Positions 1 through 14,220 of a stretch of DNA of 64,000 bases are shown here, piece after piece (positions within the stretch are counted from its first letter, which is position 1; every line of letters begins with the position of its first letter). The notes under the pieces were generated by a model, which saw only the letters and a list, made by a program, of their open reading frames with translations, had not been told where the DNA came from and ran no database searches. Origin of the DNA: Micromonospora sp. LH3U1 (GTDB lineage Bacteria; Actinomycetota; Actinomycetes; Mycobacteriales; Micromonosporaceae); the NCBI RefSeq assembly GCF_028475105.1, contig NZ_CP116936.1, positions 6,323,501 through 6,387,500 on the forward strand, in the 5' to 3' direction. Both the position numbers and the translations under genes were made by a program.

Positions 1-373
1 GCGCTGCCGGCGCGACCGCTTCGACCGCCACGGTGATGTGGCAGGTGCGCTTGCGGATTCGGTACGCCCGACCCTGCGCCCGCGGCTGGAACCGCTTCAT
101 CGTCGGGCCCTCGTCAACGAAGGCCTCGCTGACGAGCAGCGCGTCGGGGTCCAGCCGCTCGTTGTTCTCCGCGTTGGCGATCGCGCTAGCGAGCACCTTG
201 TACACCTGCTCGCTCGCAGCCTGCGGCGCGAACTGCAGCACCGTGAGCGCCTCCTTCGCGGGCAGGCCGCGGACGAGGTTGACCACCCGGCGCGCCTTCA
301 TCGGCGAGATGCGCACGTGCCGCGCAACCGCCCGCGCGCCCGGAAGCACCGGAGCGTCGCCCTTTCCTGGCAT
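1..373 (-). CDS. rplV: 50S ribosomal protein L22, 3' end cut by window edge
   Basis: L22 binds 23S rRNA and lines the peptide exit tunnel. The ATG is at 373 and about 124 codons are visible before the window ends without a stop, so the C-terminus is missing. The visible protein opens MPGKGDAPVLPGARAVARH and carries the family core VRISPMKARRVVNLVRG. It is the gene after rpsS in the S10 operon, separated by about 40 bases. Seen: an uninterrupted frame and family sequence. The gene starts within the window and is partial only at its 3' end. Confidence 0.96.
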   Translation of the reverse strand, partial: MPGKGDAPVLPGARAVARHVRISPMKARRVVNLVRGLPAKEALTVLQFAPQAASEQVYKVLASAIANAENNERLDPDALLVSEAFVDEGPTMKRFQPRAQGRAYRIRKRTCHITVAVEAVAPAA

Positions 374-414
374 CGCTGTAACCCCTTGTTCCCTCTATCC
401 GTATGCCCGCGGCG

Positions 415-696
415 TCAGCGCCGACGGCTCTTCCGGTCGTCCTTCTCGTGACCCTTGAAAGTGCGGGTCAGCGCGAACTCGCCGAGCTTGTGCCCGACCA
501 TCGCCTCGGTCACGAACACCGGGACGTGCTTGCGTCCGTCATGCACGGCGATCGTGTGCCCCAGCATCTCGGGGATGATCGTCGAGCGCCGCGACCAGGT
601 CTTGATCACGTTCTTGGAGCCCTTGTCGTTCTGTACTTCCACCTTCTTGAGCAGGTGGTCGTCTACGAACGGGCCCTTCTTCAGGCTGCGAGGCAT
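415..696 (-). CDS. rpsS: 30S ribosomal protein S19
   Basis: S19 sits in the head of the 30S subunit, complexed with S13, near the A-site tRNA. The 93-residue protein starts MPRSLKKGPFVDDHLLKKV, the invariant N-terminus of the family, and has the usual length. It includes the conserved IPEMLGHTIAVHDGRKHVPV stretch and ends in a basic KDDRKSRRR tail. It follows rplB by about 12 bases and precedes rplV, the standard S10 operon order, so it is translated from the same long minus-strand transcript. Confidence 0.98.
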   Translation of the reverse strand: MPRSLKKGPFVDDHLLKKVEVQNDKGSKNVIKTWSRRSTIIPEMLGHTIAVHDGRKHVPVFVTEAMVGHKLGEFALTRTFKGHEKDDRKSRRR

Positions 697-708
697 GTCT
701 TATCTCCC

Positions 709-1548
709 TCAGCCGCGCTTACGCGTGGCGTAGCGGCGGCGGACGATCAGCCGGTCACTCGGCTGGCCCTTACGGCGGGTGCGGCCCTCGGGCTTACCCT
801 GCGGGTTGACCGGGTGGCGACCACCGGAGGTCTTACCCTCACCACCACCGTGCGGGTGGTCGACCGGGTTCATGGCGACACCACGGACGGTCGGGCGCTT
901 GCCCTTCCACCGCATACGGCCGGCCTTGCCCCAGTTGATGTTCGACTGGTCGGCGTTGCCGATCTCGCCGATGCTGGCGCGGCAGCGCACGTCCACACGC
1001 CGGATCTCGCCGGACGGCATACGAAGGGTCGCGTACGCGCCCTCGCGGCCGAGCAGCTGGATGCCGACGCCCGCGGAACGGGCCAGCTTGGCCCCGCCAC
1101 CCGGACGCAGCTCCACGTTGTGGATCGTGGTACCGACCGGGATGTTGCGCAGCGGCAGGTTGTTACCCGGCTTGATGTCGGCGCCCGGACCGGACTCGAC
1201 GCGGTCGCCCTGCTTCATGTCCTTCGGCGCGATGATGTACCGCTTCTCGCCGTCGGCGTAGTGCAGCAGCGCGATGCGCGCCGTGCGGTTCGGGTCGTAC
1301 TCGATGTGAGCGACCTTTGCCGGCACGCCGTCCTTGTCGACCCGCTTGAAGTCGATCAGACGGTACTGACGCTTGTGACCGCCACCGTGGTGTCGCGTGG
1401 TGATCCGGCCGTGGGCGTTACGCCCGCCCTTCTTCGGCAGCGGAGCCAGCAGCGACTTTTCCGGCGTGGACCGGGTGATCTCGGCGAAGTCAGCGACGCT
1501 GGAGCCACGTCGGCCCGGCGTCGTCGGCTTGTACTTACGGATAGCCAT
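709..1548 (-). CDS. rplB: 50S ribosomal protein L2
   Basis: L2 is a primary 23S rRNA binder needed for subunit joining and peptidyl-transferase activity. The 279-residue product has the standard length. It begins MAIRKYKPTTPGRRGSSVAD and contains the conserved C-terminal segment GVAMNPVDHPHGGGEGKTSG, including the histidine implicated in peptidyl transfer in the family. It lies between rplW (12 bases upstream) and rpsS in the S10 operon. Nothing in it looks unusual. Confidence 0.98.
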   Translation of the reverse strand: MAIRKYKPTTPGRRGSSVADFAEITRSTPEKSLLAPLPKKGGRNAHGRITTRHHGGGHKRQYRLIDFKRVDKDGVPAKVAHIEYDPNRTARIALLHYADGEKRYIIAPKDMKQGDRVESGPGADIKPGNNLPLRNIPVGTTIHNVELRPGGGAKLARSAGVGIQLLGREGAYATLRMPSGEIRRVDVRCRASIGEIGNADQSNINWGKAGRMRWKGKRPTVRGVAMNPVDHPHGGGEGKTSGGRHPVNPQGKPEGRTRRKGQPSDRLIVRRRYATRKRG

Positions 1549-1560
1549 TGTCTACACCCC

Positions 1561-1863
1561 TCAGCTGACCGGGCCGCCGAAGGCCTCGATACGGTCACCG
1601 TCAGCCAGCTTCACGATCGCCCGCTTGGTCGCCTTGCGCTGACCGAAACCGGTCTTGGTGCGCTTGCGCTTACCCTGGCGGTTGAGCGTGTTGACCGTCA
1701 GGACGCGGACGTTGAAGATCTGCTGGATAGCGATCTTGATCTCGGTCTTGTTCGCGTCCGGGTGCACCAGGAAGGTGTACCAGTTCCGGTTCAGCTCGCT
1801 GTAGCTCTTCTCCGAGACGACCGGCGCCACGATGATGTCGCGCGGGTCGGCGATCGTGCTCAC
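1561..1863 (-). CDS. rplW: 50S ribosomal protein L23
   Basis: L23 sits at the exit of the peptide tunnel and docks trigger factor and the signal recognition particle. The protein has 100 residues, normal for actinobacteria. It contains the conserved DIIVAPVVSEKSYSE N-terminus and the YTFLVHPDANKTEIKIAIQ beta region. Its ATG overlaps the rplD stop by four bases, which indicates translational coupling inside the S10 operon. Confidence 0.97.
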   Translation of the reverse strand: MSTIADPRDIIVAPVVSEKSYSELNRNWYTFLVHPDANKTEIKIAIQQIFNVRVLTVNTLNRQGKRKRTKTGFGQRKATKRAIVKLADGDRIEAFGGPVS

Positions 1864-2510
1864 TTGCCACCCTCCTCGGTGGTCTCGGCGGGCACGCCCA
1901 GGAACTCGTCCAGGGCGTCCTTGGTGAAGACCACGTCGTCGGCCACCAGCACGTCGTACGTGTTCAGCTGGCCGGACTCGATCAGATGCACGCGCGGCTC
2001 GTTGCGCAGCGACACCCAGTTCAGCTCGTCGGTGCTGCTAAGCACGACCAGGACCCGACGGGCCTCGGTGAGCTTGGTCAGCGTGGCCAGGGCCGCCTTG
2101 GTAGACGGCTTCTCGCCCGAGACGAACGCCTCGACGACGTGCACCTGCCCGGCGCGAGCCCGGTCCGAGAGGGCACCGCGCAGCGCGGCAGCCTTCATCT
2201 TCTTCGGGGTCCGCTGGCTGTAGTCGCGCGGCACGGGACCGTGCACGACGCCACCGCCGGCGAACTGCGGCGCGCGGATCGAGCCCTGCCGGGCGCGACC
2301 GGTGCCCTTCTGCTTGTACGGCTTCTTGCCGCCACCAGCGACCTCGCCGCGGGTCTTGGCCTTGTGCGTGCCCTGTCGGGCCGCCGCGAGCTGGGCCACC
2401 ACGACCTGGTGCATCAGCGCGACGTTGGCCTGCACGTCGAAGATGTCCGCCGGCAGCTCGACCGAGCTGCTGGTGGTGCCTTCGACGGTGCGCACGTCAA
2501 CGGTGGTCAC
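1860..2510 (-). CDS. rplD: 50S ribosomal protein L4
   Basis: L4 binds 23S rRNA and extends a loop into the exit tunnel; in some bacteria it also represses its own operon. The 216-residue protein shows the basic loop TRGEVAGGGKKPYKQKGTG and the downstream RAPQFAGGGVVHGP segment typical of the family. Overlaps of four bases with both rplC and rplW point to coupled translation. The tunnel-loop residues associated with macrolide resistance show no obvious deletion, judged by eye. Confidence 0.97.
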   Translation of the reverse strand: MTTVDVRTVEGTTSSSVELPADIFDVQANVALMHQVVVAQLAAARQGTHKAKTRGEVAGGGKKPYKQKGTGRARQGSIRAPQFAGGGVVHGPVPRDYSQRTPKKMKAAALRGALSDRARAGQVHVVEAFVSGEKPSTKAALATLTKLTEARRVLVVLSSTDELNWVSLRNEPRVHLIESGQLNTYDVLVADDVVFTKDALDEFLGVPAETTEEGGK

Positions 2511-3172
2511 TTGGCCGCACCGCCCTTCTTCACCTTGCTCTTGGCCGCGGTACGGACCAGAACCAGCGCGCCCTTGGGGCCAGGAATGGCACCCCGGACG
2601 AGCAGGAGGTTGTTCTCGGTGTCGACCGCCTGGACGGTGAGGTTCTGCACGGTGTACCGAACGCCACCCATGCGGCCGGCCATCCGGGTGCCCTTGAAGA
2701 CACGACCCGGAGTGGCGCAGGCGCCGATGGAGCCGGGCGAGCGGTGCTTACGCTCGACACCGTGGCTGGCGCGCAGACCGTGGAAGCCGTGCCGCTTCAT
2801 CGGGCCGGCGTAACCCTTGCCCTTGGTCTTGCCGGTGACGTCGATGGTGACGCCGACCGGGAACTCCTCGACCGTGACTTCCTGGCCGAGCGAGTATTCC
2901 CCAGCGTCCGTGGTGCGCAGCTCGACGATGTGCCGGCGCGGCGCCACGTCCGCCTTGGCGTAGTGCCCGCTGATCGGCTTCTTGACCTTGCGCGGGTCGA
3001 TGATGCCGTACGCCAGCTGGACCGCGGAGTAACCGTCCTTCTCGGCGCTACGAACCTGGCTGATGACGCACGGGCCGGCCTCGACCACGGTCACGGGAAC
3101 AACACGGTTGTTGTCCCAGACCTGGGTCATGCCGAGCTTGGCGCCCAGGATCCCCTTGACTTGCCTGTCCAT
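2507..3172 (-). CDS. rplC: 50S ribosomal protein L3
   Basis: L3 is an early-assembly 50S protein whose extension reaches toward the peptidyl-transferase centre. The 221-residue product begins MDRQVKGILGAKLGMTQVWD and contains the family region KGYAGPMKRHGFHG followed by HRSPGSIGACATPGRVFKG. It follows rpsJ by 10 bases and overlaps rplD by four bases. Length and order match the S10 operon of actinomycetes. Confidence 0.97.
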   Translation of the reverse strand: MDRQVKGILGAKLGMTQVWDNNRVVPVTVVEAGPCVISQVRSAEKDGYSAVQLAYGIIDPRKVKKPISGHYAKADVAPRRHIVELRTTDAGEYSLGQEVTVEEFPVGVTIDVTGKTKGKGYAGPMKRHGFHGLRASHGVERKHRSPGSIGACATPGRVFKGTRMAGRMGGVRYTVQNLTVQAVDTENNLLLVRGAIPGPKGALVLVRTAAKSKVKKGGAAK

Positions 3173-3182
3173 TGTCCGGTCC

Positions 3183-3491
3183 CTACAGCTTGATCTCGAT
3201 GTCGACGCCAGCCGGCAGGTCGAGGCGCATGAGCGAGTCGACCGTCTTCGGGGTCGGGTCGATGATGTCGATCAGCCGCTTGTGCGTGCGCATCTCGAAG
3301 TGCTCGCGCGAGTCCTTGTACTTGTGCGGCGAGCGGATAACGCAGAAACGGTTGATCTCCGTGGGCAGCGGCACCGGGCCCGCGACCTGCGCCCCGGTGC
3401 GCGTCACGGTCTCGACGATCTTCCGAGCCGAGGAGTCGACGACCTCGTGGTCATAGGCCTTGAGCCGGATGCGGATCTTCTGTCCCGCCAT
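3183..3491 (-). CDS. rpsJ: 30S ribosomal protein S10 / NusE
   Basis: S10 is a 30S head protein and, as NusE, a transcription antitermination factor that pairs with NusB and NusG. The frame is open further upstream, but the family start [16 protein letters not shown] falls at 3491, giving 102 residues. An AGAAGGA ribosome site precedes it by about 13 bases. The conserved RTHKRLIDI motif is present. It is the first gene of the S10 operon in this window. Confidence 0.97.
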
Positions 3492-3796
3492 GGTGGCTTC
3501 TGTTCCTTCTCTCGATGCCGCTGTGTTGCGGGCGCCTGTACCGGCTGGCACAGGCCCACTTCGCCGACCCCCGCGGTCGGGCGTGTCGCGCCCTCGGATC
3601 GGGCTCCGCCCCGTGGTTCCGGAGCGGTGCTGACCGCGCGGTGGGTCAAGGCGTCGATCGCATTACCGCGACCTGAACGCCGTGCGAGGGTGGTTGGCGA
3701 CTGGGCCGCCAACCACCCCACGCTCGACTGCCTCGCCACCCGGAGGTTCAGCGAAAGCCGAACACAGGCGACGAACTGTCGTTACGCAACCTGACT

Positions 3797-3826
3797 AGTA
3801 TGCCGCACGACTGGCGGCGGGTCTAA
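3797..3826 (-). promoter_or_regulatory. Possible promoter of the S10 operon
   Basis: On the minus strand there is a TTAGAC box at 3826-3821 and a CATACT box at 3802-3797, separated by 18 bases. This is a fair match to an actinobacterial housekeeping promoter. It lies in the 350-base gap between tuf and rpsJ, about 300 bases upstream of the rpsJ start. The rest of the gap (3492-3841) shows no gene. The call rests on two hexamers only. Confidence 0.4.
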
Positions 3827-3841
3827 TCGGGGTTACCTAGT

Positions 3842-5035
3842 TCACTTCTGGATCTTGGTGACGAACCCGGCGCCGACGGTGCGGCCACCCTCGCGAATCG
3901 CGAACTTGAGGTTCTCCTCCATGGCGATGGGCTGGATCAGCTTCACCGACATGGTGGTGTTGTCGCCCGGCATGACCATCTCGGTGCCCTCGGGAAGGGT
4001 GACGACACCGGTGACGTCCGTGGTCCGGAAGTAGAACTGCGGGCGGTAGTTCTGGAAGAACGGGGTGTGCCGGCCGCCCTCCTCCTTGGAGAGGATGTAG
4101 ACCGTCGCCTCGAACTCCGTGTGCGGGGTGTTCGAGCCCGGCTTCACGACGACCATGCCGCGCTCGACCTCGTCGCGCTTGGTGCCACGCAGCAGCAGGC
4201 CGACGTTCTCGCCTGCGCGGGCGTCGTCCAGGGTCTTCCGGAACATCTCGATCGCGGTGACCTTGGTCTTGAAGCTCTTCTCCTTGATACCGACGAGCTC
4301 AACATCCTCGTTCGGCAGGAGAACGCCGCGCTCCACGCGACCGGTGACGACGGTGCCACGACCGGTGATCGTGAACACGTCCTCAACCGGCATCAGGAAC
4401 GGCTTGTCAACCTCGCGCTCCGGCTGCGGGATCGAGGTGTCGACCGCGGTCATCAGGTCCAGCAGCTTGCTGGTCCACTCGGGGTCACCCTCGAGGGCCT
4501 TCAGCGCCGAAACCCGAACGACCGGCAGGTCGTCACCCGGGTACTCCTGCGACGAGAGCAGCTCGCGCACCTCAAGCTCGACGAGCTCCAGGAGCTCCTC
4601 GTCATCGACCATGTCGCTCTTGTTGAGCGCCACGACGATGTACGGCACACCGACCTGACGGGCCAGCAGCACGTGCTCGCGGGTCTGCGGCATCGGGCCG
4701 TCGGTCGCCGCCACCACCAGGATCGCGCCGTCCATCTGCGCGGCACCGGTGATCATGTTCTTGATGTAGTCGGCGTGCCCAGGGCAGTCGACGTGCGCGT
4801 AGTGACGCGTCTCGGTCTGGTACTCGACATGCGCGATCGAGATCGTGATGCCGCGGGCCTTCTCCTCCGGCGCCTTGTCGATCTCGTCGAACGGCGTGTA
4901 GGGGTTCAGGTCCGGGTACTGGTCGTGCAGGACCTTGGTGATGGCCGCCGTCAGCGTCGTCTTACCGTGGTCGATGTGACCAATGGTGCCGATGTTGACG
5001 TGCGGCTTAGTCCGCTCGAACTTAGCCTTCGCCAC
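3842..5035 (-). CDS. tuf: Elongation factor Tu
   Basis: EF-Tu carries aminoacyl-tRNA to the ribosomal A site and hydrolyses GTP. The protein has 397 residues, the standard size. The G-domain motifs are intact: G1 GHIDHGKT near residue 18, the G3 region DCPGHADY, and NKSD. Domain 2 and domain 3 follow, with the conserved C-terminal GGRTVGAGFVTKI. It lies 212 bases downstream of fusA and could be read from the str operon or from its own promoter. The gap contains a short hairpin near 5113. Confidence 0.98.
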   Translation of the reverse strand: MAKAKFERTKPHVNIGTIGHIDHGKTTLTAAITKVLHDQYPDLNPYTPFDEIDKAPEEKARGITISIAHVEYQTETRHYAHVDCPGHADYIKNMITGAAQMDGAILVVAATDGPMPQTREHVLLARQVGVPYIVVALNKSDMVDDEELLELVELEVRELLSSQEYPGDDLPVVRVSALKALEGDPEWTSKLLDLMTAVDTSIPQPEREVDKPFLMPVEDVFTITGRGTVVTGRVERGVLLPNEDVELVGIKEKSFKTKVTAIEMFRKTLDDARAGENVGLLLRGTKRDEVERGMVVVKPGSNTPHTEFEATVYILSKEEGGRHTPFFQNYRPQFYFRTTDVTGVVTLPEGTEMVMPGDNTTMSVKLIQPIAMEENLKFAIREGGRTVGAGFVTKIQK

Positions 5036-5247
5036 TGGTGTCCTCCTGTGGACTTCTTGGTTCGTACGCCCGGCGCGCCGGTCGGCGCTTAGGACTCTGT
5101 CGACAGCCTTTCCGGCCTGACGGCCGGAGAGCCATTGTGGGTTCTGCGGCGATGAAGCCTACAGGCCCGGTCTCACGCGATCCGATCGTGGTGGTCGCGG
5201 GCGGGCGAACCCTCCCGCGACCAACCACGAATCACCTGCTCAGGGCT

Positions 5248-7344
<2,097 letters not shown>

Positions 7345-7384
7345 TTCAATCCCTACTTATCGTCGTCTCGACTCAACTGGTGGC

Positions 7385-7414
7385 GGTTCCGGCGCCCGTG
7401 GGGGCGCCGGAACC
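7385..7414 (-). terminator. Perfect hairpin between rpsG and fusA
   Basis: Two 13-base arms (7385-7397 and 7402-7414) pair perfectly around a four-base loop, making a GC-rich stem just after the rpsG stop. There is no T-run after it in the transcript direction, so it is more likely an mRNA processing, stabilising or partial attenuation element inside the str operon than a full terminator. Confidence 0.55.
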
Positions 7415-7420
7415 AGGGTG

Positions 7421-7891
7421 TTACCAGCGGTAGTGCGCGAAGGCCTTGTTGGACTCGGCCATCTTGTGCGTGTCCTCGCGCCGCTTGACGGCGGCACCGA
7501 GGCCGTTGCTCGCGTCCAGCAGCTCGTTCATCAGCCGCTCGACCATGGTCTTCTCGCGACGAGCGCGGGAGTAGGTGACCAGCCAGCGCAGGCCCAGCGT
7601 GGTCGCCCGGGTCGGGCGGACCTCGACCGGCACCTGGTAGGTGGCGCCACCGACACGACGGCTGCGCACCTCGAGAGTCGGCTTGACGTTGTCCATCGCC
7701 CGCTTGAGGGTGACGACCGGGTCGGTGCCGGACTTCTCGCGGCAGCCCTCGAGGGCCGCGTACACGATGGACTCGGCGAGCTGACGCTTGCCGCGAAGCA
7801 GGATCTTGTTCACCAGCTGGGTGACCAGCGGCGAGTTGTACACCGGGTCAGCGACCAGTGGCCGCCGCGGAGCGGGTCCCTTACGCGGCAT
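7421..7891 (-). CDS. rpsG: 30S ribosomal protein S7
   Basis: S7 nucleates assembly of the 30S head. The frame is open upstream, but the family start MPRKGPAPRRPLV is at 7891, one base after the rpsL stop, giving the standard 156 residues. Conserved RRVGGATYQVPVEVRP and the C-terminal KAFAHYRW are present. In many bacteria S7 feeds back on the str operon mRNA; whether that happens here cannot be seen. Confidence 0.97.
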   Translation of the reverse strand: MPRKGPAPRRPLVADPVYNSPLVTQLVNKILLRGKRQLAESIVYAALEGCREKSGTDPVVTLKRAMDNVKPTLEVRSRRVGGATYQVPVEVRPTRATTLGLRWLVTYSRARREKTMVERLMNELLDASNGLGAAVKRREDTHKMAESNKAFAHYRW

Positions 7892-7892
7892 G

Positions 7893-8267
7893 TCAGCTCT
7901 TCTCCTTCTTGGCGCCGTAACGGCTGCGCGCCTGCTTGCGGTTGCGGACACCCTGGGTGTCCAGCGAACCGCGAACGATCTTGTAACGCACGCCGGGGAG
8001 GTCCTTCACCCGACCGCCGCGGACGAGCACGATCGAGTGCTCCTGCAGGTTGTGACCGACACCCGGGATGTAGGCGGTCACCTCGATCTGGCTGCTGAGC
8101 TTCACACGAGCGACCTTGCGCAGCGCCGAGTTCGGCTTCTTAGGGGTGGTGGTGTACACGCGGGTGCACACGCCGCGCCGCTGAGGGGAACCCTTCAGCG
8201 CCGGGGTCTTGGTCTTGGTGGTCTTCGCCTGGCGGCCCTTTCGGACCAGCTGCTGGATCGTGGGCAC
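7893..8267 (-). CDS. rpsL: 30S ribosomal protein S12
   Basis: S12 controls decoding accuracy at the A site. The 124-residue protein starts at a GTG (MPTIQQLVRKGRQ) preceded by a GGAG site. The streptomycin-relevant positions are wild type: lysine in TPKKPNSALRKV (K43) and K88 in GGRVKDLPGVRY. A sensitive phenotype would be expected from this gene alone. It is the first gene of the str operon, with a promoter seen about 300 bases upstream. Confidence 0.98.
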   Translation of the reverse strand: MPTIQQLVRKGRQAKTTKTKTPALKGSPQRRGVCTRVYTTTPKKPNSALRKVARVKLSSQIEVTAYIPGVGHNLQEHSIVLVRGGRVKDLPGVRYKIVRGSLDTQGVRNRKQARSRYGAKKEKS

Positions 8268-8774
8268 CGGGTTTCTCCGCTCCCTTCGGCCGCATTCGCG
8301 ACCGCGCCGTCTGCTCGTTAGCCGGCCTGATGACCGGCTCTCCTACACTTCGACCAGGGCCACCTCACGGAGACCCCGGCACCCGCGGTCGGGCGTGTCG
8401 CCCTCGTCACGGTCCCGTTGCGACGCTTTCGCGTGCGTACCGGGTTTTGTCACCGGTGCGCGGGTCGCCCCGCTCCGGATCTTTAGCTTGTCGTGCCGCC
8501 GCCCGGACTCCGGAAACAGCGCACGCACGAGTTGCCCGGGCATGCCCGGGCACAAGGGGAAAGAGTACCTACCACAACCGCCCAGGTCAAAACGGAACGG
8601 CCCGGCGACTGTCTCACCTCGCCGGTCGAATCTCGTCCTGCCCCGTCGCCCGCGATGGGCACCTGCGAGCACAAGTGTACCGGCTTGCCGGCGGGACCAC
8701 CCGTCGCCCCCGGCGCGCACCGGGATGCCACCGCGCCAATCGAAAAACGCGTCACGTGCGCGCGGTGACCTGCC
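8268..8774. other. Gap upstream of rpsL (str operon leader)
   Basis: About 500 bases hold no convincing gene; open frames here have no family sequence. The stretch contains the promoter at 8562-8590. Just downstream of its likely start site is a strong palindrome at 8533-8552 built from two TGCCCGGGCA blocks. An AGCCGG/CCGGCT hairpin lies near 8319. The transcript would therefore have a structured leader of roughly 290 bases. Confidence 0.6.
8562..8590 (-). promoter_or_regulatory. Probable str operon promoter
   Basis: On the minus strand a TTGACC box (8590-8585) and a TACTCT box (8567-8562) are spaced by 17 bases, a good housekeeping sigma-factor match. The same TACTCT -10 box occurs in the rplJ promoter at 19482-19487. 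The position fits transcription of rpsL-rpsG-fusA. Confidence 0.65.
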
Positions 8775-9686
8775 TCACGTCAGGGCGAGCAACAGCGCCA
8801 GGCCCAGGCCCAGGAGGCTGAGCAGTGCCCCTGCCCCGCCACAGCTGATCCCGGCCACCGCCAGTCCTCGGCCGGTGAACCGGACTGCGGAGGGCGCGGC
8901 CGGACGGCGGATCTGCCGCTGGCCGAGCAGGCCGGTGACGACCGCCGCCACACCGGCCAGCAACCCGAGCGCAGCGAACGCCCCGGAAGCCCAGGCCCCA
9001 CCCTCATTCACGAAGGCCACCCCGAAGCAGATCACCAGCAGCGACACCAGGACCGACGCGATCCCGGCCACCAGCGCCCCGATGGCGAGCCCCGAAGTGA
9101 CCGGTGGCACATCCAGGTACACGACGCCGAACGGCGTACCAGACACCGACTCCACTCGTTTCGGCGGCCGGCGCTGGTCGTCGGTGGGTGGTGGCACCGG
9201 ATGCCCCGGGCCGCCCCAACCGGGTGCGTGACCCGACGGCGGGCCCCAGCCGTGCGGCACACCAGGCCCGGACGACGGAGGACCCCAGTCGGGCGGCCCA
9301 CCAGGCCCGGACTGCGGAGAGCCCCATCCGTATGGGACGCCAGGCCCAGAGTGCGGCGGACCCCACCCGTACGGGACGCCAGGCCCAGAGTGCGGCGGAC
9401 CCCACCCGTACGGGACGGCAGGCCCAGACGACGGCGGACCCCAGCCCGGCGGTGTCGGGGTCGGCCCCCCGGAGACCGGGTACGGCTGACCGGAGCCGGG
9501 CGGAGTGGTCGTGCCCCAGCCGGGGTGCGGCCCGGCCGGGGTCGACGCGCCCCAACCTGGAGAGGACGCAGGTGGGTGCGGCTCGCCGCTCGGGCCCGCT
9601 TGAGCCCAGCCACTCGACTCGGACGGAGCCGGCGCATCCGGAGGGCCGGCCGGTTCGTCCGCAGGGGGCCGCGCCGGATCCGTCAC
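8775..9686 (-). CDS. Proline/glycine-rich DUF4190-type membrane protein
   Basis: The product has 303 residues if translated from the GTG at 9686, which follows an AGGAGG ribosome site at about five bases; the longer upstream frame would overlap the neighbouring gene and is unlikely. The N-terminal half is disordered and rich in Pro, Gly and Trp, with five 13-residue repeats of the type SGPGVPYGWGPPH. The C-terminal half has hydrophobic helices (GLAIGALVAGIASVLVSLLV and two more), as in DUF4190 proteins. The function is unknown; it is probably a cell-envelope protein with an extended cytoplasmic or surface region. Confidence 0.75.
   Translation of the reverse strand: MTDPARPPADEPAGPPDAPAPSESSGWAQAGPSGEPHPPASSPGWGASTPAGPHPGWGTTTPPGSGQPYPVSGGPTPTPPGWGPPSSGPAVPYGWGPPHSGPGVPYGWGPPHSGPGVPYGWGSPQSGPGGPPDWGPPSSGPGVPHGWGPPSGHAPGWGGPGHPVPPPTDDQRRPPKRVESVSGTPFGVVYLDVPPVTSGLAIGALVAGIASVLVSLLVICFGVAFVNEGGAWASGAFAALGLLAGVAAVVTGLLGQRQIRRPAAPSAVRFTGRGLAVAGISCGGAGALLSLLGLGLALLLALT
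9265..9459 (-). repeat. Five 39-bp in-frame tandem repeats
   Basis: Units begin at 9265, 9304, 9343, 9382 and 9421, exactly 39 bases apart. They encode the 13-residue PYGWGPP-type repeats of the membrane protein. The 9343 and 9382 units are almost identical, which suggests recent slippage. Confidence 0.85.
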
Positions 9687-9786
9687 GAGGTCCTCCTGTC
9701 GAAAGGCCGCCACCGCCGCACGGTGGACACCGGCCAGGCTACCGCCGAGAGCGCTGACGGCCGCGCCGGGCGCGGCCACGGGCGGC

Positions 9787-10155
9787 TCAGTCCATGTTCG
9801 CCGGGTAGTCGTGGCCGAACGGCGCCCCGGCCAACCGAACCACCCCGATGACCACCGCGGCCACCACACTGACGGCGACCAGCACCAGGCCGGTCCAGGC
9901 CATCCGCTCCCCCCGTCGCAGCCAGGCGCCGCCGGTCAGGAAACCCCCTGAGGCGTACGCCTCGCGCCGCGCCTGCCGGGCCAGTTGCAGTGCCACCGTC
10001 GCCGGCACCACGCCACCGATGAACAGCCCGGTCAGCAGGCCGAGCAGCCCCAGCGCGAAGACCGCCCGCGCCTTCGTGGCGCGGGCCGGATCCGGGTCCA
10101 GCGGGTGGCGCAGGCCCTGCTGCGCGACGGACACCTGCCCGGGTGCGGTCGTCAT
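9787..10155 (-). CDS. Small two-helix membrane protein
   Basis: The 122-residue protein of unknown function has a polar N-terminus and two hydrophobic segments (ALGLLGLLTGLFIGGVVPAT and TGLVLVAVSVVAAVVIGVV) around a basic loop, LARQARREAYASGG. The ATG at 10155 is preceded by GGGG. It lies 100 bases upstream of the proline-rich membrane gene on the same strand, and both have the small paired-helix layout of DUF4190-like proteins, so they may form one transcription unit. No catalytic motif is visible. Confidence 0.7.
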   Translation of the reverse strand: MTTAPGQVSVAQQGLRHPLDPDPARATKARAVFALGLLGLLTGLFIGGVVPATVALQLARQARREAYASGGFLTGGAWLRRGERMAWTGLVLVAVSVVAAVVIGVVRLAGAPFGHDYPANMD

Positions 10156-10200
10156 CCCCCCATCATGCCGAACTCGGACCGGGGGTGGGTGGGTCCGGAC

Positions 10201-10238
10201 ACGACGAGGCCCCCGGCGGATGCCGGGGGCCTCGTCGT
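10201..10238. terminator. Strong terminator after rpoC
   Basis: Perfect 17-base arms (10201-10217 and 10222-10238) surround a GGAT loop, 12 bases beyond the rpoC stop. The stem is GC-rich with no T-run, a common form in actinomycetes. It can work in both directions and separates rpoBC from the small membrane genes. Confidence 0.85.
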
Positions 10239-10249
10239 GCGATTGGTGC

Positions 10250-14140
<3,891 letters not shown>

Positions 14141-14220
14141 TCTGTCCCCTATGTCGTCGTCTGTACTGCTAATTCTCGGGCGAGGTCGGGGGCCGGCGTA
14201 CCGGCCCCCGACCGCTCACC

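Noticed and set aside
403..2223. 606-codon plus-strand frame over the S10 operon
   Set aside because: It is antisense to rpsS, rplB, rplW and rplD, whose protein sequences are certain; long shadow frames are normal at this GC content.
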